From contig CANLOW010000001.1 in the NCBI GenBank assembly GCA_947493035.1, positions 124,001-188,000 on the forward strand: a stretch of 64,000 nt of DNA, in the 5' to 3' direction. The DNA comes from an uncultured Aquimarina sp. GTDB lineage: Bacteria > Bacteroidota > Bacteroidia > Flavobacteriales > Flavobacteriaceae. Under the pieces are notes generated by a model. That model was given only the letters and a program-made list of their open reading frames with translations, was not told the origin of the DNA and searched no databases. This document shows, piece after piece, positions 25,146-33,876 of the stretch. Numbering within the stretch: position 1 is the stretch's first letter; each line of letters opens with the position of its first letter. The position numbers were made by a program, and so were the translations under genes.

Positions 25146-26921
25146 ATGAATACCACAAAAGCGTTTACTAAATTTTTAAAGTGGAGATACAGAAACGTAT
25201 CTGATCAAAATTTCATTTATCTATTAAGTGTTCTTGTTGGATTTCTCGCTGGTCTCGTCTCTGTATTCTTAAAGAATATCACACACTTAATTGAAGTAGT
25301 TATATTAGATAACTTGATGGGAAATGTTGCTTACTTCATTCTCCCAATTATTGGTTTATCTATCGTATTTGCCCTTAACAAATATATTTTCAAACGATTC
25401 CCAAGACACTCTATTCCTACTATTTTACATTCACTTTCTCGTAGAAATGGAATTATTAAGCGAGTAAAAATTTGGTATCCATTAATTATTTCGCCACTCA
25501 CTGTTGGCTTTGGAGGTTCGGTTGGATTGCTGGGGCCTGCCATATTATCTGGTGCCACATTAAGTTCTAGTATTAGCACGCTTTTTCATATCGACCCAAA
25601 AACAAGAACATTACTTTTTGGTTGTGTAACCACAGCTGCTATTGCTGCTGTATTTAATTCTCCAATTGCAGGAATCATTTTTGCTATAGAGGTTTTAAGC
25701 CTTGACTTGACAATGACCTCATTACTTCCTTTATTACTAGCTTCTTTATCTGGAGTAATTACTTCTTACTTTTTTTTAGGAGATGAAATATTATTTCGAT
25801 TTCAAGTCATAGAAAATTTTCAATTAAAAGACCTTCCTTTTTATATGATTCTTGGAGCAGGAACAGCTTTTGGCTCGATTTATTTCACCAAAATGTATTT
25901 CTGGATTTTTAAGCTCTTTAATAAATTTAAAAATAAATTTCATCGTTTTTTAGTCGGAGGTATCTTAATCTGCCTACTTCTTTATGCGATTCCGCCTTTA
26001 TTTGGAGAAGGTTTTAGTTTCATTAACAACTTGCTAAAAGGAGATCATTTTTCTGCTATAGGGCAAACGCCTTTTGACAGTATTGTTGATAATATCTGGA
26101 TCGCTATATTGTTGCTTTTTGGTATTACAGTATTCAAAGCCATTGCAACCACATCTACTTTAGCTATTGGTGGTGCAGGAGGTATCATCATTCCAACATT
26201 AGTCATGGGTAGCGCTTTAGGAAATATTTTTGCCAAAGTAATTAATCATCTTGGCCTTAATCTTCACGTATCTGAAAGTAATTTTACCTTAGTAGGAATG
26301 GCAGGATTAATTGCAGGAGTACTTCATGCTCCCTTATCTGCTATTTTCTTAATTGCAGAAATTAGTGGCGGATATTCTCTTTTTGTACCTCTAATGATTA
26401 CAGTCGCCATATCGTATATGATTACGAGAAAATTTATAAAGCACTCGATCTACACAAGAGAATTAGCTGAAAAAGGACAACTAATTACTCACAATAAAGA
26501 TGAGATGATTCTACTATTGATGAAAATTGACAAAATTGTTGAAACCAATTTTGCTTCAGTAAAACCAAGTATGAATTTAGGTGAGGTAGTCCATGAAGCC
26601 GTAGCCAAATCGAACCGAAATATTTTCCCTGTCATCAACGACGAAGAACAGCTTGTTGGTATTTTATTAATGGATAGCATACGACATATGATGTTTGACC
26701 AAGAGCAATATGATAAAGTTACTGTCCGAATGTTAATGAAACACGCTCCACAAGTTATTGAGTTTGAAAAAGACACTATGAAGTCAGTTATGCGAAAATT
26801 TCAGGACTCAGGAGCTTGGAATTTACCCGTAACTAAAGATGGAAAATACTATGGTTTCATCTCTAAATCTAAGCTACTCTCGACCTATCGTCGTAAGTTG
26901 ATTAATTTTACACGAGAATAA
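25146..26921 (+). CDS. ClC-family chloride channel/transporter with C-terminal CBS pair
   Basis: A 591-residue membrane protein with the ClC fold of about residues 20-440, including RHSIPTIL (first anion-binding loop), GGSVGLLGPAIL, AGIIFAIEVLSL and GGAGGIIIPTLVMGSALG. A cytosolic CBS-domain pair (about 460-585) follows. The canonical gating glutamate of the G-x-E-G-P loop is replaced by Leu at about residue 129 (CTG, 25530-25532), and the internal proton glutamate position reads Val in FAIEV as in ClC channels. By analogy with E. coli and animal ClCs this predicts a passive, ungated chloride pathway rather than an H+/Cl- antiporter. The next gene begins 6 bp after the stop. Confidence 0.93.
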   Translation: MNTTKAFTKFLKWRYRNVSDQNFIYLLSVLVGFLAGLVSVFLKNITHLIEVVILDNLMGNVAYFILPIIGLSIVFALNKYIFKRFPRHSIPTILHSLSRRNGIIKRVKIWYPLIISPLTVGFGGSVGLLGPAILSGATLSSSISTLFHIDPKTRTLLFGCVTTAAIAAVFNSPIAGIIFAIEVLSLDLTMTSLLPLLLASLSGVITSYFFLGDEILFRFQVIENFQLKDLPFYMILGAGTAFGSIYFTKMYFWIFKLFNKFKNKFHRFLVGGILICLLLYAIPPLFGEGFSFINNLLKGDHFSAIGQTPFDSIVDNIWIAILLLFGITVFKAIATTSTLAIGGAGGIIIPTLVMGSALGNIFAKVINHLGLNLHVSESNFTLVGMAGLIAGVLHAPLSAIFLIAEISGGYSLFVPLMITVAISYMITRKFIKHSIYTRELAEKGQLITHNKDEMILLLMKIDKIVETNFASVKPSMNLGEVVHEAVAKSNRNIFPVINDEEQLVGILLMDSIRHMMFDQEQYDKVTVRMLMKHAPQVIEFEKDTMKSVMRKFQDSGAWNLPVTKDGKYYGFISKSKLLSTYRRKLINFTRE

Positions 26922-26927
26922 CATATT

Positions 26928-27173
26928 ATGAAATACCTTATTCGCATTTTATTTTTCGTAAACCTTGTTGGTTTTGCCTCTGGCGTATATTTTCATTTCA
27001 ATGAACAACTAGCTTTATCTAAAAAATGCATTGGTTTTAGTGTTCTAGGGTTATTTTTTATAGTGATACCTATCTTTTTATTCTACCGCTTTTCAAAAAG
27101 TGATCGCAGTAAATATATCTTTAATCCAACCGAGAAAAATGAAGAGTTAGAAGACTGGATGCAGAATAATTAA
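26928..27173 (+). CDS. Small two-helix membrane protein
   Basis: 81 residues with two hydrophobic helices (LIRILFFVNLVGFASGVYF and IGFSVLGLFFIVIPIFLFY) and a charged C-terminal tail (SDRSKYIFNPTEKNEELEDW). Family not recognised. It starts 6 bp after the ClC stop, so it is almost certainly co-translated with it and may be an accessory subunit; that is inference. Its end is 2 bp from the convergent tadA end. Confidence 0.7.
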   Translation: MKYLIRILFFVNLVGFASGVYFHFNEQLALSKKCIGFSVLGLFFIVIPIFLFYRFSKSDRSKYIFNPTEKNEELEDWMQNN

Positions 27174-27175
27174 TA

Positions 27176-27625
27176 TTAATTCAAATTACGTTTTTGAATA
27201 AAGAATCGTTTCATTATCTCTCCACATTCTTCCTCCATAATTCCGCCTACAAGCTTCGTCTTGGGGTGCAAAGTTGTTCCCATAGCTTGACAACCTCTTT
27301 TCTCATCTCTCGCTCCATAAACAATTTTTGAGATTTGACTCCAGTACAAAGCCCCTGCACACATTTGACAAGGCTCTAGGGTAACATAAAGCGTACAATC
27401 TTGCAAATACTTCCCTCCTAAAAAATTAGCTGCTGCGGTAATCGCTTGCATTTCGGCATGAGCCGTAACATCATTTAACAACTCGGTAAGGTTATGTGCT
27501 CTTGCAATGATTCTGTCTTTTATAACTATGACAGCACCCACTGGTATCTCATTCTTCTCGAAAGCCATTTCAGCTTCTTGCAGTGCCTTCTTCATATAAT
27601 ACGCATCATCAAATACCAATTCCAT
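27176..27625 (-). CDS. tadA: tRNA-specific adenosine deaminase TadA
   Basis: A 149-residue zinc-dependent deaminase that converts A34 to inosine in tRNA-Arg(ACG). The catalytic HAE (THVNA-type loop: TAHAEMQAI) and the zinc ligands PCQMC are intact, with the usual N-terminal MKKALQEAEMAFEKNEIPVGAVIV. Other nucleoside deaminases share this core, but length and motif spacing favour TadA. It is divergent from dxs. Confidence 0.9.
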   Translation of the reverse strand: MELVFDDAYYMKKALQEAEMAFEKNEIPVGAVIVIKDRIIARAHNLTELLNDVTAHAEMQAITAAANFLGGKYLQDCTLYVTLEPCQMCAGALYWSQISKIVYGARDEKRGCQAMGTTLHPKTKLVGGIMEEECGEIMKRFFIQKRNLN

Positions 27626-27693
27626 ATTTTCATTGTTAATTATTAATAATTGAAAATAGTAAATATGTCAATACCCAATCCTAATGAAGTTAC

Positions 27694-27701
27694 TATTTTT
27701 G
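27694..27701 (+). promoter_or_regulatory. -7 box directly upstream of dxs (possible leaderless start)
   Basis: tatttttg is a perfect TAnnTTTG box that ends only 4 bp before the dxs ATG at 27706. If used, transcription would begin at or next to the ATG. Confidence 0.4.
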
Positions 27702-27705
27702 CATC

Positions 27706-29505
27706 ATGTCTTCGATATTAGCACATATTAATTCCCCAAAAGATTTAAAATCTCTTCTGCCTGAGCAATTACCTTTACTTGCTAAAGAGTTGCGTGACTT
27801 CATTATCGAAATAGTTGCTACCAAAGAAGGACATTTAGGGGCTAGCTTAGGAGTTATTGAACTGACTATTGCGCTACATTATTGTTTCAATTTACCCGAA
27901 GACAATTTAGTTTGGGATGTCGGGCATCAAGCATATCCACATAAAATTTTGACTGGCAGAAAAGATATATTTCACACCAACCGCCAATTGAATGGAATCA
28001 GTGGTTTTCCTAAAAGAACTGAAAGTGTTTATGATGATTTTGGAACTGGACATTCGTCTACTTCCATTTCTGCTGTATTAGGAATGGCCTTAGGCGCACA
28101 AATAAAAGGAGAGCTTTTCAAAAATCATATTGCTGTCATTGGCGATGCTTCCATCGCAAGCGGCATGGCTTTTGAAGGACTGAATCACGCAGGTGTTACA
28201 GATGCTAATTTCACCGTTATACTTAACGATAATGCTATTGGGATTGACCCCAGTGTTGGAGCATTAAAAAACTATTTTACCAAAAGTAAAAAAGGTGCTT
28301 TTATTGGCCACCCTAATATCATCGAAGCCTTAAATTTTGAATATATCGGACCTGTAGACGGACACGATATTGATGCCTTAATTGAAAACATTAATAGCCT
28401 TAAAAAGATTCAGGGACCAAAACTGCTACATGTCGTTACCACTAAAGGGAAAGGCCTCAAGCAAGCTGAACAAAATCAGATTAAATATCATGCTCCCGGT
28501 AAATTTGATGCTGAAACAGGTGAATTGATTCCTAAAAACAATGAATTAACTCCACCCAAATATCAAAAAGTAATAGGCGAGACACTACTCGATTTATACA
28601 AAACTAATGACAAATTAGTCACCATAACACCTGCTATGCCAACAGGAAGTGGGTTAAATGAACTCATGCAACAATACCCTAAGCGAACTTTGGATGTAGG
28701 TATTGCCGAGCAACACGCTGTAACGCTGGCAGCTGGTTTAGCCACACAGGGCTTACTACCAATCTGTGTCATTTACTCTACTTTTTTACAACGCGCTTAC
28801 GACCAAGTGATTCACGATGTAGCTACACAAAACCTTCCTGTACTATTTTTAATTGATCGTGCGGGAATAGTAGGTCGTGACGGAGCTACACATCATGGTG
28901 TTTTTGATATTGCATACCTACGCTGCATTCCCAACATGACTATTGCAGCACCAAGTAATGAAATAGATTTAAGAAACATATTATACACTGCCTCCAAAGG
29001 TCTAGATCAACCTTTAGCCATCCGCTATCCTAGAGGAAAAGCAACCATTATAGACTGGAAACAGCCTTTAGGATATTTTAGATTTAACAAAGGAAAACAA
29101 CTCATTAATGGTTCAAAAGTCGCTGTTTTAGGGTTAGGTAAAATGGTAGAACAAGCCAAAAAAGCACTGGCTTTAATAAAAGATCAACACTCTATTGCAC
29201 TATATGACTTAGTGTTTGCAAAACCTTTAGACAAAGATTTATTACGAGAAGTATTCAATAAGTTTGAAACCATCATCACTATAGAGGATGGAACAATAAT
29301 CGGGGGAATAGGGAGCGCCATTTTAGAATACACTCAACTACAAAACTACCAAGGAAAAATAAAAATTCTTGGTGTTCCTGACTCATTTATTGAACATGGA
29401 AGCACAGAAGAATTATATGATTTATGCGGATTAAGTATTAAGAAACTTACAGAGTTATTTGAAGCCGAAATCAACTGCTTCGATGCTAGCACACGAGGTA
29501 TGTAA
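27706..29505 (+). CDS. dxs: 1-deoxy-D-xylulose-5-phosphate synthase
   Basis: A 599-residue thiamine-diphosphate enzyme that condenses pyruvate and glyceraldehyde 3-phosphate to DXP, precursor for the MEP isoprenoid route, thiamine and in some bacteria pyridoxal phosphate. GHLGASLGVIELTIALHY and WDVGHQAYPHKILTG form the substrate site. VIGDASIASGMAFEGLNHAG plus NDN is the ThDP/Mg motif, DVGIAEQHAVTLAAGLA holds the catalytic Glu, and DRAGIVGRDGATHHGVFD the conserved pyrimidine-domain loop. Slightly shorter than E. coli Dxs. Its end faces a convergent hypothetical gene 7 bp away. Confidence 0.96.
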   Translation: MSSILAHINSPKDLKSLLPEQLPLLAKELRDFIIEIVATKEGHLGASLGVIELTIALHYCFNLPEDNLVWDVGHQAYPHKILTGRKDIFHTNRQLNGISGFPKRTESVYDDFGTGHSSTSISAVLGMALGAQIKGELFKNHIAVIGDASIASGMAFEGLNHAGVTDANFTVILNDNAIGIDPSVGALKNYFTKSKKGAFIGHPNIIEALNFEYIGPVDGHDIDALIENINSLKKIQGPKLLHVVTTKGKGLKQAEQNQIKYHAPGKFDAETGELIPKNNELTPPKYQKVIGETLLDLYKTNDKLVTITPAMPTGSGLNELMQQYPKRTLDVGIAEQHAVTLAAGLATQGLLPICVIYSTFLQRAYDQVIHDVATQNLPVLFLIDRAGIVGRDGATHHGVFDIAYLRCIPNMTIAAPSNEIDLRNILYTASKGLDQPLAIRYPRGKATIIDWKQPLGYFRFNKGKQLINGSKVAVLGLGKMVEQAKKALALIKDQHSIALYDLVFAKPLDKDLLREVFNKFETIITIEDGTIIGGIGSAILEYTQLQNYQGKIKILGVPDSFIEHGSTEELYDLCGLSIKKLTELFEAEINCFDASTRGM

Positions 29506-29512
29506 TTGAAAA

Positions 29513-29902
29513 TTAATTAACAACTGTTATACTACTAAACTCAATAGGGTCAACCATCCTTTCACTAAAGGTGTCTTTTGCTCCTTCCCAAACGTTTATT
29601 CTGTATTTATAATCTCCTTTTTTCTTTAAGTTTTTCTCTTCCCAAACAGTTATATTACAATCCACTATTCGCTTCCCCCTTTTAACAGGGACAACTGCAT
29701 TTCCTATAGCAATATCATTCCTTAATAGGGAAACATACATGAATCCTTTTTTTGGAAGGTTGTATTTTATTTTTAATCCTTGAACAAAAGCTGATTTTTG
29801 CTTAATTTCAGTAGGGATATTATGGAATTTCACGTACGCTTGTCCAAAGAATACATTAGAATAAAATAAGCCTAAAAATAATATGATGTACTTAAAATTC
29901 AT
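29513..29902 (-). CDS. Secreted hypothetical beta-sandwich-like protein
   Basis: 129 residues with a signal peptide (about 1-20, LFYSNVFFGQ) and a beta-rich mature part (LKIKYNLPKKGFMYVSLLRND, VVPVKRGKRIVDCNITVWEEKNL, YKYRINVWEGAKDT). The alternation resembles an Ig/FnIII-like single domain. No family recognised. It ends 7 bp from the dxs stop and has no terminator between. Confidence 0.65.
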   Translation of the reverse strand: MNFKYIILFLGLFYSNVFFGQAYVKFHNIPTEIKQKSAFVQGLKIKYNLPKKGFMYVSLLRNDIAIGNAVVPVKRGKRIVDCNITVWEEKNLKKKGDYKYRINVWEGAKDTFSERMVDPIEFSSITVVN

Positions 29903-30047
29903 AAATGAATATTTGCCTTTTTTTTAATTGGCATCGAAAATAATATTATTTGTATAATCAAATTTATTTTTATGATTTCTTTATCAAATAGAAGATATAA
30001 GACATTAAAAATCGATATAAGGATCAATTAAAACTTAATACAATTCG

Positions 30048-30080
30048 ACAAAAAAGCCGCTTTTATTTCAAAAGCGGCCT
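30048..30080 (-). terminator. Terminator of the Cys-rich mini-protein operon
   Basis: Arms gccgctttt (30056-30064) and aaaagcggc (30070-30078) with a preceding A-run (30050-30055) that is a T-run on the minus strand, 24 bp past the stop of the 46-residue gene. Confidence 0.85.
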
Positions 30081-30101
30081 ACTCATTTTTAACTATTATT
30101 G

Positions 30102-30242
30102 TTATTTAGCACAACAACTACTGCCCTTGTAACAGCAGCTTTCCTTTTTAACACAACACTTTTTACTTGTTTCTGTACTTGACATAGCAACAGCACCTGC
30201 AAACAATAAGATTGCTGCAACACTTAATATTTTACGTTTCAT
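30102..30242 (-). CDS. Cys-rich 46-residue exported mini-protein
   Basis: A short gene with ATG at 30240-30242 and TAA at 30102-30104. The product has a signal-peptide-like hydrophobic segment (KILSVAAILLFAGAVAMSS) and a 20-residue mature part with three CC pairs: KKCCVKKE, SCCYKG and SSCCAK. Six cysteines and several Lys in so short a peptide suggest soft-metal (Cu+, Zn2+ or Ag+) binding in the periplasm. It lies 50 bp behind another Cys-rich gene on the same strand and in front of a strong terminator, which supports it being real. Confidence 0.75.
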   Translation of the reverse strand: MKRKILSVAAILLFAGAVAMSSTETSKKCCVKKESCCYKGSSCCAK

Positions 30243-30292
30243 AATTTTAATATTTATTTTTTAATATCCTTTAAAAAAGGAAATGAATAGAC

Positions 30293-30679
30293 TCACGAAA
30301 GAAGGGTTAAAACTTCTGGTGGCTCTTCTATTTCGAATAAATATTGATACGAATACAATTGTATTTTAGAGAAGACTAACTCTTTCTTAAAATTATTCAA
30401 AAGCTGTGATTCAATATGATTAATATTGATATTCAAATTCACAAAAAAAGTAACAGAACAACAACAGGAATATGCTGTACTGTGGTGATCACAACAGGAA
30501 GGTTTCTCTTTTTGCTTCTTACAGCATGCATGTCTTTCTCCTTTAGAACTATTTTTAGAACAATGCATTATTACCTCAAATACTGACGGATCATTACCTC
30601 CAAAAGCATTGGAAATATTAACCCTCACTCCTTGAGCAATCAACAACAGACAAAACAATATGTTCTTAAACAATAACAT
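30293..30679 (-). CDS. Cys/His-rich membrane or exported protein (HYC_CC_PP-like)
   Basis: 128 residues: an N-terminal hydrophobic segment (ILFCLLLIAQGV), then a Cys/His-rich core (MHCSKN, ACCKKQ, SCCDHHST, YSCCCS), a beta/hydrophobic stretch and a C-terminal EEPPEVL. The order of an HxC, CC pairs and a terminal PP resembles the small Bacteroidota family known for these residues, often near copper or heavy-metal genes; I cannot prove membership. A candidate -7 box (TATTTTTG on the minus strand) lies at 30693-30700. Likely operon with the 46-residue gene downstream. Confidence 0.7.
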   Translation of the reverse strand: MLLFKNILFCLLLIAQGVRVNISNAFGGNDPSVFEVIMHCSKNSSKGERHACCKKQKEKPSCCDHHSTAYSCCCSVTFFVNLNININHIESQLLNNFKKELVFSKIQLYSYQYLFEIEEPPEVLTLLS

Positions 30680-30740
30680 ACTCTAATTTACACAAAAATA
30701 TTTTTAAAAACCTTTAAATAAACCCTTTAACACTATGAAA

Positions 30741-32363
30741 CTATTTCAAACGAAGTACAGAGCCTACTTTCAGATTATTTCCTTTTAAATTATTTAAACG
30801 ACGTAAATTTTCGATAGAGACTCCTGTGAATTTCTGAGAAATACTCCATAACGAATCTCCTTCTTGTACCGTATATCCACCTTTTATTGGCTTCTTAGCT
30901 TCAGAAGTTGTCCCTTTTATATTATTTGTATTTTTTGGTATTCTTCTGGGGTAGACACTTAAATATTTACCTACTCGAATATTATTATTTCGCATCCCAT
31001 TCCACCTACGCAGGTCTGATACACGTACACCAAACTTACGCGCTATTTTTCCTAAATAATCACCACTTTGAATACGGTAACGTACTCTGGCATCCATTTC
31101 AAATAATTGAGGAAGAGGCTTCTCTCTTTGCTTCAACTCTTCTTCGGCTTTAGCATAAATAGCATCTTCATGCATTACAAAAGTTCCTATTTTCTCAACT
31201 GGTAATCTTAGGCGGTAATCTTTACTTTCAACGAAAGGAATTACATCAAGTTTATACTGCGGATTAAGAAACTGAAGATTTTCAATAGGTTCGTCTATAG
31301 CTTCAGAAATTTGTTCTAATGTAATTGTCTTTTTGACCTTAACGGTATCAGAAACGAAATAATGGTTTTCAGGTACATCGAATGTAAACTTATGCTCCTT
31401 AGCATATTCAAACAAATACATATTCGCTAAAAAAGCTGGTAAATAACCTGCTGTTTCACGAGGTAGAAAAGGACGTAGATTCCAATAATTAGAATACCCT
31501 CCGCTACGACGAATAGCCTTAGTTACATTTCCTGGACCCGAATTATAAGCTGCTAAAGCTAGATCCCAATCTCCAAAAATCTTATATAAACTAGCTAGAT
31601 ATTTCGCAGCAGCTTCAGTTGCTTTTATAGGATCCATTCGATCATCAACATACGAATTAACTCCTAACTTGTACATTTTCCCTGTACCAAACATAAATTG
31701 CCACAACCCTGTAGCCCCGACCCTTGACTTAGCTCTTGGTTTCAATGCTGACTCGACTACAGCTAAATATTTAATTTCAAGAGGCAAATCATATTTATCT
31801 AACACCTCTTCAAACATAGGGAAGTAAAAAGCACTTTCTTTTAACAATCGCTTCATCAAATTACGACGACGTTTTAAATAGCCCTTAATTACCGACTCTA
31901 ACGAAGGGTTATATTCTACATTAAAAGGCGTTTTAGCATTTAATTTCTCTAAGCGAAGTTTTAACGTATCTGTCGGCAAATCTTCTACATATACTATCTC
32001 ATCATAATTATGATTTTGAATATGGTTGTATAGTGAATCGTATTCTGAAAGCCCCTCTAACGACTCTAAGTAATTTCGATCAATTTGAGCTAATGTGGCG
32101 TCATCTCCTAGCCCATTATCAAAATCTGTATAAATACGTGTATTTTTCAGTTTATCTTTTACACTATCCGAAACAACCTTATACTGCTCTAATTTTTGAT
32201 TTTCTACTTTTTCTAACATCAAGGAATCGCTAACAACACTATTAGTTTCTAGTACCGAATCTATCACTTTTACAGATGTAACAACCTCTAAGGAATCTTG
32301 AGCAACGGCGCACAAAGAACTAACACTAACAACTACAATAAATAACTCCTTTTTTCCAAACAT
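30741..32363 (-). CDS. Membrane-bound lytic murein transglycosylase with two LysM domains (MltD-like)
   Basis: A 540-residue exported peptidoglycan hydrolase. Signal peptide (about 1-22), a spacer rich in Ser/Val/Asp, then the SLT domain: YDLPLEIKYLAVVESALKPRAKSRVGATGLWQFM holds the catalytic Glu (VVES), followed by AAYNSGPGNV and YLPAFLANMYL. Two C-terminal LysM repeats (about 427-475 with YRIQSGDYLGKIARKFGV, and 492-540 with YTVQEGDSLWSIS) bind glycan. It cleaves the glycosidic bond with anhydro-muramyl formation. A TATATTTG -7 box on the minus strand at 32426-32433 would start the mRNA with the hairpin at 32396-32423. Confidence 0.93.
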   Translation of the reverse strand: MFGKKELFIVVVSVSSLCAVAQDSLEVVTSVKVIDSVLETNSVVSDSLMLEKVENQKLEQYKVVSDSVKDKLKNTRIYTDFDNGLGDDATLAQIDRNYLESLEGLSEYDSLYNHIQNHNYDEIVYVEDLPTDTLKLRLEKLNAKTPFNVEYNPSLESVIKGYLKRRRNLMKRLLKESAFYFPMFEEVLDKYDLPLEIKYLAVVESALKPRAKSRVGATGLWQFMFGTGKMYKLGVNSYVDDRMDPIKATEAAAKYLASLYKIFGDWDLALAAYNSGPGNVTKAIRRSGGYSNYWNLRPFLPRETAGYLPAFLANMYLFEYAKEHKFTFDVPENHYFVSDTVKVKKTITLEQISEAIDEPIENLQFLNPQYKLDVIPFVESKDYRLRLPVEKIGTFVMHEDAIYAKAEEELKQREKPLPQLFEMDARVRYRIQSGDYLGKIARKFGVRVSDLRRWNGMRNNNIRVGKYLSVYPRRIPKNTNNIKGTTSEAKKPIKGGYTVQEGDSLWSISQKFTGVSIENLRRLNNLKGNNLKVGSVLRLK

Positions 32364-32395
32364 AAAATGCTTCTATATTACTTTAAAAACCAACA

Positions 32396-32423
32396 AAGGC
32401 TGTACTTGTGACAGTACAGCCTT
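32396..32423 (-). terminator. Hairpin between pgk and mltD (terminator or 5' leader stem)
   Basis: Arms aaggctgtac (32396-32405) and gtacagcctt (32414-32423), perfect 10-bp stem, 8-nt loop. It lies 26 bp past the pgk stop, but no T-run follows directly. It also begins 3 bp after the -7 box of mltD, so it could equally form the 5' end of that mRNA. Confidence 0.6.
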
Positions 32424-32448
32424 CGCAAATATAAAATTTTGTTGCTTA

Positions 32449-33630
32449 TTAAGAAATCGCAGCGATTCCTGGCAACACTTTTCCTTCCATATATTCTAAT
32501 AATGCTCCACCACCAGTAGAAACATAAGATACATCATTACCAAAACCTAAATTATTGATAGCTGCTGCTGAATCTCCTCCTCCGATTAAAGAAAATGCTC
32601 CTTTTCCTGTAGCATTTTTCACTGAGTGTGCAATTGCAATCGTACCATGTGCAAAATTTTCCATTTCGGCAACTCCCATTGGTCCATTCCAAATTACTGT
32701 TTTAGAATTCTCTATAGTCTCAGAGAATAACTCTCTAGTTTTTGGACCTATATCTAATCCTTCCCATCCATCAGGAATTTGACCTTTAATTACCGTTTGA
32801 ATATTAGCATCGTTAGAGAAATCATCTGCAATAACAGTATCTAATGGTAAGATAATATTTACATTATTCTCCTTTGCTCTTTTTAATAAATCTAAAGCTA
32901 AATCCATTTTATCATCTTCACAAATAGACAAACCGATATCACCTCCTAATGCTTTAATAAATGTATAAGACATTCCACCACCAATGATGATGTTATCAGC
33001 AATTTTTAATAACTTTTCTACAATTAAGATTTTATCAGAAATCTTAGAACCTCCCATAATTGCAGTAATTGGAGAAACTCCTGTTTCTAATACTTTTTTA
33101 GCATTTACAATCTCTGCTTCGATAACAAAACCTGCCGCTTTATCTTCGAAAAACTGAGCTACAACTGCTGTAGATGCATGCTCACGATGAGCTGCTCCAA
33201 ATGCATCATTGATATAAATATCTCCTAATTTCGATAATTTTTCAGCGAAATCTTTATCTCCTTTAGTTTCCTCTTTATAGTAACGTAAGTTTTCTAACAA
33301 TAAAACTTCTCCTGGTTGTAAATTTGCCGCTGCTTCTTCAGCTACAGCTCCAACACAATCCTCTACAAATTTTACTTGTACGCCGATTACTTCTTGTACT
33401 TTTTCTACAATATGCTTTAATGAAAACGCTTCTTCTTTAGCTTTCGGACGACCTAAGTGAGACATTAAAATTGCACTTCCTCCATCTTCTAAAATCTTGA
33501 TGATTGTAGGTTTCGCTGCGTCAATACGAGTAGTATCTGTAACATTAAAATCTCCATCTAATGGCACATTAAAATCTACACGTACTAATGCTTTCTTATT
33601 CTCAAAACTTAAATCGTTGATTGTTCTCAT
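32449..33630 (-). CDS. pgk: Phosphoglycerate kinase
   Basis: 393 residues, normal length. It transfers phosphate from 1,3-bisphosphoglycerate to ADP in glycolysis and the reverse in gluconeogenesis. [10 protein letters not shown] near the start, [34 protein letters not shown] (nucleotide loop), the hinge [17 protein letters not shown], and [13 protein letters not shown] and [14 protein letters not shown] at the C-terminus are all present. A good promoter sits upstream on the minus strand. Confidence 0.97.
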   Translation of the reverse strand: MRTINDLSFENKKALVRVDFNVPLDGDFNVTDTTRIDAAKPTIIKILEDGGSAILMSHLGRPKAKEEAFSLKHIVEKVQEVIGVQVKFVEDCVGAVAEEAAANLQPGEVLLLENLRYYKEETKGDKDFAEKLSKLGDIYINDAFGAAHREHASTAVVAQFFEDKAAGFVIEAEIVNAKKVLETGVSPITAIMGGSKISDKILIVEKLLKIADNIIIGGGMSYTFIKALGGDIGLSICEDDKMDLALDLLKRAKENNVNIILPLDTVIADDFSNDANIQTVIKGQIPDGWEGLDIGPKTRELFSETIENSKTVIWNGPMGVAEMENFAHGTIAIAHSVKNATGKGAFSLIGGGDSAAAINNLGFGNDVSYVSTGGGALLEYMEGKVLPGIAAIS

Positions 33631-33660
33631 TTCGTGTTTTTAATTACTGATTGAAAGCAA

Positions 33661-33687
33661 CAAATATAGCATAATTTACGTTTGCAA
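33661..33687 (-). promoter_or_regulatory. pgk promoter
   Basis: On the minus strand TTG (33685-33687), 16-nt spacer, TATATTTG (33661-33668). The predicted start leaves a leader of about 25 nt before the pgk ATG at 33630. Confidence 0.5.
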
Positions 33688-33876
33688 TACTTAGATATTT
33701 TCAGCCTTTGTCCACTCAAAAAGTTTCTTTTCGGCATATTTGATTATACAACAACCAAACTCAAACGTTATAGCTTTAAGACTTTTAATAACTAAAAACA
33801 CATCTTTAGATAATTTGATTTCTGAATAAAAGCTAATTCCCACTCTTGTTTTTAAATTCGTCATTATTTTAGCACT

